A stretch of 15,682 nt of DNA. Source: JAEUMW01 sp039807745 (lineage in GTDB: Bacteria; Pseudomonadota; Gammaproteobacteria; Burkholderiales; JAEUMW01). The notes under the pieces are model-generated. The model was given only the letters and a program-made list of their open reading frames with translations. It searched no databases and was not told where the DNA came from. A program made the translations under genes and the position numbers. Location of the stretch: the NCBI GenBank assembly GCA_039807745.1, contig JBDHRV010000084.1, positions 1-15,682 on the forward strand. The letters run 5' to 3'. This document shows, in pieces, positions 1-4,929 of the stretch (positions within the stretch are counted from its first letter, which is position 1; the number at the start of each line of letters is the position of its first letter).

Positions 1-109
1 CCGAGGCGATCAGCTCGATGTGGTCCTCCTGACGCCTCGATTCCGCCTCCAGCGCACGCCACAGATCGGGATCGAAGGCGGCAATCGTCGTTTCCGTGCG
101 GTCCAGCAT
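1..109 (-). CDS. glyA: Serine hydroxymethyltransferase, N-terminal fragment (runs off the window)
   Basis: GlyA is a cytosolic PLP enzyme that converts serine and tetrahydrofolate to glycine and 5,10-methylene-THF, the main source of one-carbon units. Only 36 residues are visible, but they match the family N-terminus: an AAFDPDLW segment, then EAESRRQEDHIELIAS, which in the family continues into the conserved ELIASEN motif. Two in-frame ATGs exist, at 115 and 109. The Shine-Dalgarno GGAGG at 118-122 lies 2 nt from the first and 8 nt from the second, so I take 109 as the start. The gene follows the SAM-hydrolysing gene after a 154-nt spacer, long enough to hold its own promoter. The assignment is by recognition of the N-terminal signature. 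Confidence 0.93.
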   Translation of the reverse strand, partial: MLDRTETTIAAFDPDLWRALEAESRRQEDHIELIAS

Positions 110-117
110 GGTCATCT

Positions 118-122
118 CCTCC
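118..122 (-). promoter_or_regulatory. Shine-Dalgarno sequence deciding the glyA start
   Basis: On the minus strand this reads GGAGG. It is 8 nt from the ATG at 109 and only 2 nt from the ATG at 115, so the downstream ATG is the likely initiation codon. Confidence 0.7.
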
Positions 123-181
123 GGTTTGGCAAAGGGTCTCTGGGGCACCAGGGTTCGCCTTATGTTTCAGGATCGAAAAGT

Positions 182-208
182 GTATTTCGTATGTCAGGAA
201 AGAAATAC
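182..208. promoter_or_regulatory. AT-rich inverted repeat upstream of glyA
   Basis: GTATTTC (182-188) and GAAATAC (202-208) are perfect 7-bp inverted arms separated by 13 nt, in an AT-rich patch of an otherwise GC-rich sequence. The 20-nt centre-to-centre spacing fits a dimeric repressor or activator site near the glyA promoter, but I cannot name the protein. A second small repeat (CGAAA 174-178, TTTCG 185-189) overlaps it. I could not fix a -35/-10 pair: the best pairs match consensus at only 3-4 of 6 bases per box. Confidence 0.35.
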
Positions 209-263
209 TCAATCGTTCTGATTCTTTCGATAAGCGCTGGTTATCCCGGCGCCCACGACGGGG

Positions 264-992
264 TCAGACGACTTGCACGTGCTCGCCGACGGACAACCCG
301 AGCACTCCCGCCGCACTGCCCCGGTTCACCGCGATCTCGACCAGTCCGATGCTGTTCTCGTACCAGACTGCGGCACCCGGCGCGACGGCGGAAAACACCC
401 GCGCGTGCGGTATCGTCCTGCCGGCGACAGCGATCTTGGCCGCCGCGGAAACGGCGGCGGCGCGCAGCCCGGTGAAGGCGTTGCCGTAGTGATCGATGTA
501 GATGATCTGCGCGAGGTCTTCGTTCCGGAGCACCACCTGCAGCCCGCCGACTGGCGTCACGTTGCTGTTGGGAAAATCCTCGGTCGCGACGGCTGCCGCC
601 ATCGGAGCGAAGACGTCGCGCCCGTGAAAGGACGGCGCAATGTGCTCGTGCTCGACCTTGATCTGCCAGAATTGGCGGGCGGCGGCGCGCCCCGCGATTA
701 CGGAGAACAGACCGTTGTCCGGACCGACGAACCAGCGCCCGTCCGCGCGCACGACCACCGCACCGCGCTCGGTGCCGACGCCGGGGTCGACCACGCCCAT
801 GAAGATGTGGCCCTTGGGAACCCTGTGCGCGAGCGCTGAGAGCAGGTGCGCGCTTGCCTCGATATCGAACGACGGCGCATCGTTCAGGAGGTGAATCACG
901 CGTACGGCGGGCGCGTAGCGGTCCAGCACTGCTTCCACCTGGCCGACGTAGAGATCGCTCGACCCGAAGTCGCTAAAGAGGATGATAGCCAT
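264..992 (-). CDS. S-adenosyl-L-methionine hydroxide adenosyltransferase (SAM hydrolase, DUF62 family)
   Basis: Family members use an activated water to cleave S-adenosylmethionine into adenosine and L-methionine; they are relatives of the fluorinase and chlorinase. At 242 aa the protein has the family's usual bacterial length. Visible motifs are FSDFG at residues 6-10, VVDPGVGTERG at 67-77, VGPDNGLF at 89-96, FHGRDVFAP at 122-130 and IDHYGNAFTG at 166-175. D69, R76 and H123 occupy the places of the Asp-Arg-His catalytic triad described for this family (Asp68-Arg75-His127 in the archaeal enzyme, from memory). A hydroxide rather than halide enzyme is inferred from that triad. The ATG lies inside the 3' end of the upstream gene (20-nt overlap), suggesting translational coupling; only a weak, distant Shine-Dalgarno is seen. 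The biological role of the family is still unclear. Confidence 0.9.
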   Translation of the reverse strand: MAIILFSDFGSSDLYVGQVEAVLDRYAPAVRVIHLLNDAPSFDIEASAHLLSALAHRVPKGHIFMGVVDPGVGTERGAVVVRADGRWFVGPDNGLFSVIAGRAAARQFWQIKVEHEHIAPSFHGRDVFAPMAAAVATEDFPNSNVTPVGGLQVVLRNEDLAQIIYIDHYGNAFTGLRAAAVSAAAKIAVAGRTIPHARVFSAVAPGAAVWYENSIGLVEIAVNRGSAAGVLGLSVGEHVQVV

Positions 993-1569
993 CGTCTACG
1001 GCCGGCCTCGCCCTCTCTGCGTGCGCCCGGAACCTCTCGCGCAGGAGCGGCCGCCGGACGTCGAAGCCTGCGAACATGAACCGATCCTCGTCGCGCCGCA
1101 CCGGGCTGTGCGTGCGCTCGTAGGGGTGCTCGCGGGCGGTGAGCCCCTCCGGGACGAGCGCGTGCTTCTTGTGCGGGTCGAGGAGCAGGATCTCGCCCGT
1201 TGCATGGCGATGCGCGCGAGAGCGGGCGTCGACCACGCCAAGCGCTCCGCCGTGGACGACGACGATCACGAAGTAGACCCCGGGGTAGTTGTGCCGATCG
1301 TCGTGCAGACTCACCGGACCGCAGCCGTGCAGGGTGAAGCGGTCCAGGCTCAGCCATTCGAGCGGCATGCCGGTCTGCGCGGACACTTCGCGCCGCAAGG
1401 CGCCGGCGAAGGCGAGGCTGACGTGCTCGCCCAGCACATCGAGCTCCTTCGTCTCCTCGGCAGGGAAGCCTTCCGGGCACAGCCTGCATGCCAGCGGATA
1501 GAGGGCCTCGAGACCCGCACGGCAGGCCTCGACCCGGAGCCCGGTGCGGATGAGCGTAGCGTGCCGCAT
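973..1569 (-). CDS. Protein of unknown function with a possible Fe(II)/2-oxoglutarate oxygenase pattern
   Basis: I do not recognise a named family. The 198-aa product has no signal peptide or membrane span. Its middle looks like a double-stranded beta-helix: H89-x-D91 in LHDDRHNYPG, a strand YFVIVVV (99-105), then GEILLLDPHKKHALVP (125-140) with H136 (or H133) and R146 ten residues on. HxD...H...R at these distances is the iron- and 2-oxoglutarate-binding layout of dioxygenases. Four cysteines (16, 28, 31, 83) include one CxxC. ATG 1569 is preferred to an in-frame TTG at 1581, which has no visible Shine-Dalgarno; GAGG lies 3 nt from the ATG, closer than ideal. The gene starts 14 nt past the ribosomal terminator and overlaps the SAM hydrolase gene by 20 nt. 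GC-rich third positions support real coding. A cupin fold is the alternative. Confidence 0.65.
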   Translation of the reverse strand: MRHATLIRTGLRVEACRAGLEALYPLACRLCPEGFPAEETKELDVLGEHVSLAFAGALRREVSAQTGMPLEWLSLDRFTLHGCGPVSLHDDRHNYPGVYFVIVVVHGGALGVVDARSRAHRHATGEILLLDPHKKHALVPEGLTAREHPYERTHSPVRRDEDRFMFAGFDVRRPLLRERFRAHAERARPAVDDGYHPL

Positions 1570-1583
1570 GGACCTCGTCAACG

Positions 1584-1610
1584 AAAAAGGCCGGGACAGT
1601 CCCGGCCTTT
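1584..1610 (-). terminator. Rho-independent terminator of the alpha block, after rplQ
   Basis: A perfect 11-bp stem (1586-1596 with 1600-1610) closes on a 3-nt loop, core GGCCGGGA/TCCCGGCC. Read on the minus strand it ends in five T at 1588-1584, 24 nt after the rplQ stop codon. This is a textbook intrinsic terminator and marks the end of the ribosomal supercluster. The flanking A and T bases make it partly symmetric, but no plus-strand gene needs it. Confidence 0.95.
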
Positions 1611-1634
1611 CTTGATCTGCCGACCGGCGAGCCG

Positions 1635-2027
1635 TCAGGCGTTCGCCTCGGTCGGGGCAGCGGCCTCCTGCGGCCGGTCCATCAGCTCCACCAGTGCCAT
1701 GGGCGCATTGTCACCCTGGCGAAAGCCGAACTTCAGGATGCGCAGATAGCCGCCATTGCGCTTGGCATAGCGCGGTCCGAGCTCGTCGAACAGCTTCACT
1801 ACCATCTGCCGGTCGCGCAGCCGGTTGAAGGCGAGGCGACGATTCGCGAGTGTCGCCGTCTTGCCGAGCGTGATCATGGGCTCCACCACGCGCCGCAGCT
1901 CCTTGGCCTTGGGCAGCGTGGTCCTGATGACCTCGTGCCGGAGCAGCGAGTTGGTCATGTTGCGGAACATCGCGAGGCGATGACTGCTGGTGCGGTTGAG
2001 CTTGCGTAGACCGAGGCGGTGGCGCAT
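1635..2027 (-). CDS. rplQ: 50S ribosomal protein L17
   Basis: L17 binds 23S rRNA on the solvent side of the large subunit, near the exit tunnel opening. The 130-aa product begins MRHRLGLRKLNRTSSHR, the family signature, and contains the conserved segment from MFRNMTNSLLRHE through the TTLPKAKELRRVVEP region (residues about 20-51). The C-terminal tail (about residues 115-130) is Ala/Pro/Glu-rich and variable, as usual. It follows rpoA by 30 nt and is the last gene before the intrinsic terminator, its standard place at the end of the alpha operon. Confidence 0.99.
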   Translation of the reverse strand: MRHRLGLRKLNRTSSHRLAMFRNMTNSLLRHEVIRTTLPKAKELRRVVEPMITLGKTATLANRRLAFNRLRDRQMVVKLFDELGPRYAKRNGGYLRILKFGFRQGDNAPMALVELMDRPQEAAAPTEANA

Positions 2028-2057
2028 GGTGGTTACTCCGTTTTTCCTGGCCCGGCC

Positions 2058-3035
2058 TTATGGCTTCTCGAGCCCTGCAGGCGGCCAGTTCTCGAGCTTC
2101 ATCCCGAGGGTGAGACCGCGCGAGGCCAGAACTTCCTTGATCTCGTTGAGCGACTTGCGCCCGAGATTGGGGGTCTTCAGCAGCTCGGTCTCGGTACGCT
2201 GGATGAGATCGCCGATGTAGTAGATGTTCTCGGCCTTGAGGCAATTGGCCGAGCGCACCGTGAGCTCGAGGTCGTCCACCGGACGCAGCAGGATCGGATC
2301 GACCTGTGGCGCCCTGGGCGCCTCGATCGCGGCGGGAGTGGGGCGGATGTCCGCGAAGAGCTGCAACTGGTCGACCAGGATGCGCGCCGCGAAGCGGATC
2401 GCCTCCTCCGGTTCCACGCTGCCGTTGGTCTCGATGTCGATCACCAGCTTGTCGAGGTCGGTGCGCTGCTCGACGCGCGCCGACTCCACCGCATAGCTCA
2501 CGCGGCGCACCGGGCTGAAGGAAGCATCCAGCATGATGCTGCCGATCGAGCGCGAATCCTTGTCGGTGATGCGCGAGGTGGCAGGCACGTAGCCACGGCC
2601 GTGCTCGACCTTGAGCTGCATGTCGATCTTGCCGCCGGCTGCAAGATGAGCGACGACGTGATCCGGATTGATGATCTCGACGTCGTGCGACACCTCGATG
2701 TCACCGGCGGTGACGACTCCCTCTCCCTCCTTCCTGAGGGAAAGCAGCGCATCCTCGCGGTTGTGCAGCTTGAGGACCACCCCCTTCAGATTGAGCAGGA
2801 TGTCCACCACGTCTTCCTGCACGCCGTCGAGCGTCGAGTACTCGTGCAGCACGCCCGAGATCTTCACCTCGGTGGGCGCGTAACCCGGCATCGACGAAAG
2901 CAGCACACGGCGCAGCGCGTTCCCGAGCGTGTGGCCGTAACCGCGCTCGAAGGGCTCCATCGTGACCTTCGCGTGCAGTGGCGAGATGTTCTGGACGTCG
3001 ACGATCCGCGGCTTCAAGAATCCGGTGCTTTGCAT
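2058..3035 (-). CDS. rpoA: DNA-directed RNA polymerase subunit alpha
   Basis: The alpha subunit dimerises to scaffold RNA polymerase assembly and contacts UP elements and activators. The 325-aa product shows the N-terminal domain (about 1-232) with HAKVTMEPFERGYGHTLGN and LRRVLLSSMPGYAPTEV, a Pro/Ala-rich linker (about 233-248) and the C-terminal domain (about 249-325). In the latter, RSANCLKAEN places R261 at the position of the DNA-contacting E. coli R265, followed by TPNLGRKSLNEIKEVL. The start is ATG 3035, with AGGA a few bases upstream; an in-frame TTG at 3053 would overlap only leader sequence and is unnecessary. It lies 21 nt after rpsD. The ISPLHAKV and QEDVVDILLNLKGVV wording resembles betaproteobacterial RpoA. 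Confidence 0.99.
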   Translation of the reverse strand: MQSTGFLKPRIVDVQNISPLHAKVTMEPFERGYGHTLGNALRRVLLSSMPGYAPTEVKISGVLHEYSTLDGVQEDVVDILLNLKGVVLKLHNREDALLSLRKEGEGVVTAGDIEVSHDVEIINPDHVVAHLAAGGKIDMQLKVEHGRGYVPATSRITDKDSRSIGSIMLDASFSPVRRVSYAVESARVEQRTDLDKLVIDIETNGSVEPEEAIRFAARILVDQLQLFADIRPTPAAIEAPRAPQVDPILLRPVDDLELTVRSANCLKAENIYYIGDLIQRTETELLKTPNLGRKSLNEIKEVLASRGLTLGMKLENWPPAGLEKP

Positions 3036-3056
3036 AGACTGTGGTCCTGGCAATGA

Positions 3057-3683
3057 TTACTTGGAGTAGAGCTCGATGACCAAGCTTTCATTGATGGTGG
3101 GTGGCAGCTCGGAGCGCTGCGGCAAGGCCTTGAAGGTGCCCCTGAGGCCCTTCACGTCGACCTCGATCCAATCCGGAAAGCCGCGGCCCTCCGCCGCTTC
3201 GGCGGCGCCCTTGACCCGCAGCTGCGCTTTCGCCTTCTCGGCCACTTCGACGACGTCGCCGGGGCGAACCCGATAGGACGGGATGTTCACCCGCCGGCCG
3301 TTGACGACGATGCCATTGTGGCGAACGATCTGCCGCGCCTCCGAGCGCGACGCACCGAAGCCCATGCGGTAGCACACCGTGTCGAGCCTGCTCTCCAGCA
3401 CCTGCAGCAGGTTCTCGCCGGTGATGCCGCGACGCCGGTCGGCCTCCTGGTACGCGCCCCGGAACTGGCGCTCGAGCACGCCATAGATGCGCCGCACCTT
3501 CTGCTTCTCGCGCAACTGGTTCGCATAGTCCGACTTGCGCAGGTTCTTCTGCCCGTGCTGCCCGGGCGCGTAGCTGCGGCGCTCGATCGCGCACTTGTCG
3601 GTGTAGCACTTCTCACCCTTCAGGAAGAGCTTCTCTCCCTCGCGGCGGCAAAGACGACACTTGGCGTCCGTATAGCGGGCCAT
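3057..3683 (-). CDS. rpsD: 30S ribosomal protein S4, zinc-binding (four-cysteine) form
   Basis: S4 is a primary 16S rRNA binder that nucleates assembly of the 30S body and, in E. coli, represses its own alpha operon. The 208-aa protein has the S4 RNA-binding domain around residues 98-160 (RLDTVCYRMGFGASRSEARQ, VNGRRVNIPSYRVRPGD) and the usual ELYSK C-terminus. Its N-terminus carries C9, C12, C26 and C31 (CxxC-x13-CxxxxC), the zinc site known from Thermus S4 and absent from E. coli S4. The start is the ATG at 3683, giving the standard MARYTDAKC opening. It lies 13 nt after rpsK and 21 nt before rpoA. Confidence 0.99.
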   Translation of the reverse strand: MARYTDAKCRLCRREGEKLFLKGEKCYTDKCAIERRSYAPGQHGQKNLRKSDYANQLREKQKVRRIYGVLERQFRGAYQEADRRRGITGENLLQVLESRLDTVCYRMGFGASRSEARQIVRHNGIVVNGRRVNIPSYRVRPGDVVEVAEKAKAQLRVKGAAEAAEGRGFPDWIEVDVKGLRGTFKALPQRSELPPTINESLVIELYSK

Positions 3684-3696
3684 GGGCGAAATACTC

Positions 3697-4086
3697 CTAG
3701 ATGCGGCGCTTCTTCGGCGGCCGGCAGCCGTTGTGCGGCACTGGCGTCACGTCCGAGATGCTGGTGATCTTGAAACCGCAGGCGTTCAGGGCGCGCACGG
3801 CCGACTCGCGGCCGGGTCCCGGACCCTTGATGCGGACCTCGAGGTTCTTCACGCCGCACTCCTGCGCCGCTCGACCCGCCTGCTCCGCGGCGACCTGTGC
3901 GGAGAACGGCGTGCTCTTGCGCGACCCCTTGAACCCAGCGGAGCCGGAGGTCGCCCACGAGAGCGCATTGCCCTGCCGGTCCGTGATGGTCACGATGGTG
4001 TTGTTGAAGGATGCGTGAACGTGGGCGATACCCTCCGCCACGTTCTTCTTGACCTTCTTTCGCACCCGGGTGCTTGCCTTAGCCAT
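3697..4086 (-). CDS. rpsK: 30S ribosomal protein S11
   Basis: S11 sits on the platform of the small subunit and helps shape the mRNA exit region with S7 and S18. The 129-aa product has the basic N-terminus, then GIAHVHASFNNTIVTITD (about 19-36), KGSRKSTPFSAQ, KGPGPGRESAVRAL and the C-terminal PHNGCRPPKKRR. N119-G120 in that tail matches the Asn that is converted to isoaspartate in E. coli S11. It begins 12 nt after rpsM and precedes rpsD, as in other alpha operons. Confidence 0.99.
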   Translation of the reverse strand: MAKASTRVRKKVKKNVAEGIAHVHASFNNTIVTITDRQGNALSWATSGSAGFKGSRKSTPFSAQVAAEQAGRAAQECGVKNLEVRIKGPGPGRESAVRALNACGFKITSISDVTPVPHNGCRPPKKRRI

Positions 4087-4098
4087 GCTGGATCGTCC

Positions 4099-4473
4099 TC
4101 ACTTCCCGGCGGCGCGACCGGCGCCGATCGCCTTGCGCGGACCCTTGCGGGTGCGCGCGTTGGTGCGCGTACGCTGCCCGCGAACCGGCAGCCCGCGGCG
4201 GTGGCGCAAGCCTCGGTAGCAGCCGAGATCCATGAGCCGCTTGATGTTCATCGTGGTCTCGCGGCGCAGATCGCCCTCGACCGTGAACTTGCCGACCTGC
4301 TCGCGCAGCCGGTCCATCTGCTGCTCCGATAGCTCCTTGACCTTGGCGTTCACCTCTACGCCCGCGGCGGTGCAGATCGCCCGCGCGCGTGCGCGGCCGA
4401 TGCCGTAGATCGCGGTCAGCGCAATCTCGGCGTGCTGATGATTGGGGATGTTTACCCCGGCAATCCGGGCCAT
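4099..4473 (-). CDS. rpsM: 30S ribosomal protein S13
   Basis: S13 lies in the head of the 30S subunit, contacting P-site tRNA through its basic tail and L5/L31 through intersubunit bridges. The 124-aa product opens MARIAGVNIPNHQHAEIALTAIYGIG, has the helix-two-turn-helix region RLREQVGKFTVEGDLRRE (about 75-92) and YRGLRHRRGLPVRGQRT, and ends with a Lys/Arg-rich tail. A GGAG Shine-Dalgarno lies about 7 nt ahead of the ATG. It is the first gene of the alpha block and has a probable promoter directly upstream. Confidence 0.99.
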   Translation of the reverse strand: MARIAGVNIPNHQHAEIALTAIYGIGRARARAICTAAGVEVNAKVKELSEQQMDRLREQVGKFTVEGDLRRETTMNIKRLMDLGCYRGLRHRRGLPVRGQRTRTNARTRKGPRKAIGAGRAAGK

Positions 4474-4499
4474 GGATGCTCCGCGAAAGAAAACCGGTA

Positions 4500-4528
4500 A
4501 TTATATGCAGCCTGGTCGCTTCGTTCAA
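4500..4528 (-). promoter_or_regulatory. Probable sigma70 promoter of the alpha block (rpsM onward)
   Basis: On the minus strand TTGAAC (4528-4523) is followed after exactly 17 nt by TATAAT (4505-4500), a perfect -10 hexamer in a GC-rich genome. The -35 matches 4 of 6 consensus bases and overlaps the rpmJ stop codon. The expected transcription start is near 4493, leaving only about 20 nt before the rpsM ATG. Confidence 0.75.
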
Positions 4529-4638
4529 CCCTGCCGCTGCTTGTGACGCGGGTCGGAGCAGATCACGCGCACCACCCGCTTGCGCCGGATGATCTTGCAC
4601 TTGCGACAGATCTTCTTGACCGATGCCTGAACTCTCAT
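4525..4638 (-). CDS. rpmJ: 50S ribosomal protein L36, zinc-ribbon form
   Basis: L36 is the smallest large-subunit protein and organises 23S rRNA near the GTPase-associated region. Translation gives 37 residues beginning MRVQASVKKICRKCK and ending in the family's HKQRQG. C11, C14, C27 and H32 form the zinc-ribbon set seen in the zinc-binding L36 type. A good Shine-Dalgarno (AGGAGAGG) sits just before the ATG. It lies between infA and rpsM; the stop codon is inside the -35 box of the promoter for rpsM. A perfect palindrome separates it from infA. Confidence 0.98.
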   Translation of the reverse strand: MRVQASVKKICRKCKIIRRKRVVRVICSDPRHKQRQG

Positions 4639-4654
4639 GTCCCTCTCCTATCGC

Positions 4655-4680
4655 GGCTGCACTCCCCGGGGAGTGCAACC
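4655..4680. repeat. Intercistronic palindrome between infA and rpmJ
   Basis: TGCACTCCCCGGGGAGTGCA at 4658-4677 is a perfect 20-bp palindrome. In RNA the stem can extend to 4655-4680 with one G-U pair, making a strong hairpin 16 nt before the rpmJ start. No T-tract follows on either strand, so it is not a standard terminator. It could be an mRNA processing or stability element, or a protein site. Confidence 0.8.
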
Positions 4681-4704
4681 GAAGCCTGCTCTGGATGTTG
4701 CGCC

Positions 4705-4923
4705 CTACTTGGCCCGGAATACGATGCGCGCCCGGGACAGATCGTAGGGAGTCAATTCCACCGTCACCTTGTCGCCCGGCAGGATGCGGATGTAATGCAT
4801 GCGCATCTTGCCGGAGATATGCCCGAGGACGATGTGACCGTTTTCGAGCTTGACGCGGAACGTTGCGTTGGGCAGGGTCTCCACCACCTCACCCTGCATC
4901 TGGATCGTCTCTTCCTTCGACAT
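4705..4923 (-). CDS. infA: Translation initiation factor IF-1
   Basis: IF-1 occupies the 30S A site during initiation and helps IF-2 and IF-3. The 72-aa product has the expected length and is a single S1-type OB fold: QMQGEVVETLPNATFRVKLENGH (residues 9-31), GHISGKMRMHYIRILPGDKV (34-53) and the terminal DLSRARIVFRAK. It starts 6 nt after the secY stop, and the AGGA Shine-Dalgarno overlaps that stop codon, so its translation is probably coupled to secY. Its location between secY and rpmJ is common in betaproteobacteria and differs from E. coli, where infA lies elsewhere. Confidence 0.99.
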   Translation of the reverse strand: MSKEETIQMQGEVVETLPNATFRVKLENGHIVLGHISGKMRMHYIRILPGDKVTVELTPYDLSRARIVFRAK

Positions 4924-4929
4924 GCGATC

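Larger units (their letters stand above)
110..263. other. Intergenic spacer between the SAM hydrolase gene and glyA
   Basis: This 154-nt spacer holds the inverted repeat at 182-208, a smaller GATAA/TTATC repeat at 229-245, and a short hairpin at 138-153 (stem with loop GGCA) close to the glyA ribosome binding site. No convincing terminator follows the upstream gene. I saw no match to a glycine or THF riboswitch core. Confidence 0.6.

Noticed and set aside
110..263. Glycine or THF riboswitch ahead of glyA
   Set aside because: The spacer has a short hairpin near the ribosome binding site, but I could not find the conserved core elements of either riboswitch class.
245..263. Terminator after the SAM hydrolase gene
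   Set aside because: The GC-rich bases can form only a weak short stem and no T-tract follows on the minus strand.
1570..1581. TTG 1581 as start of the 198-aa protein
   Set aside because: It sits against the terminator T-tract without a visible Shine-Dalgarno; ATG 1569 is the better start, although its GAGG is close.
3036..3053. Longer RpoA starting at TTG 3053
   Set aside because: The family begins at the MQSTGFLKPRI start (ATG 3035), which has a proper Shine-Dalgarno; the six extra residues have no counterpart.
4655..4680. infA-rpmJ palindrome as an intrinsic terminator
   Set aside because: Neither strand has a T-run after the stem, and essential genes continue directly downstream.
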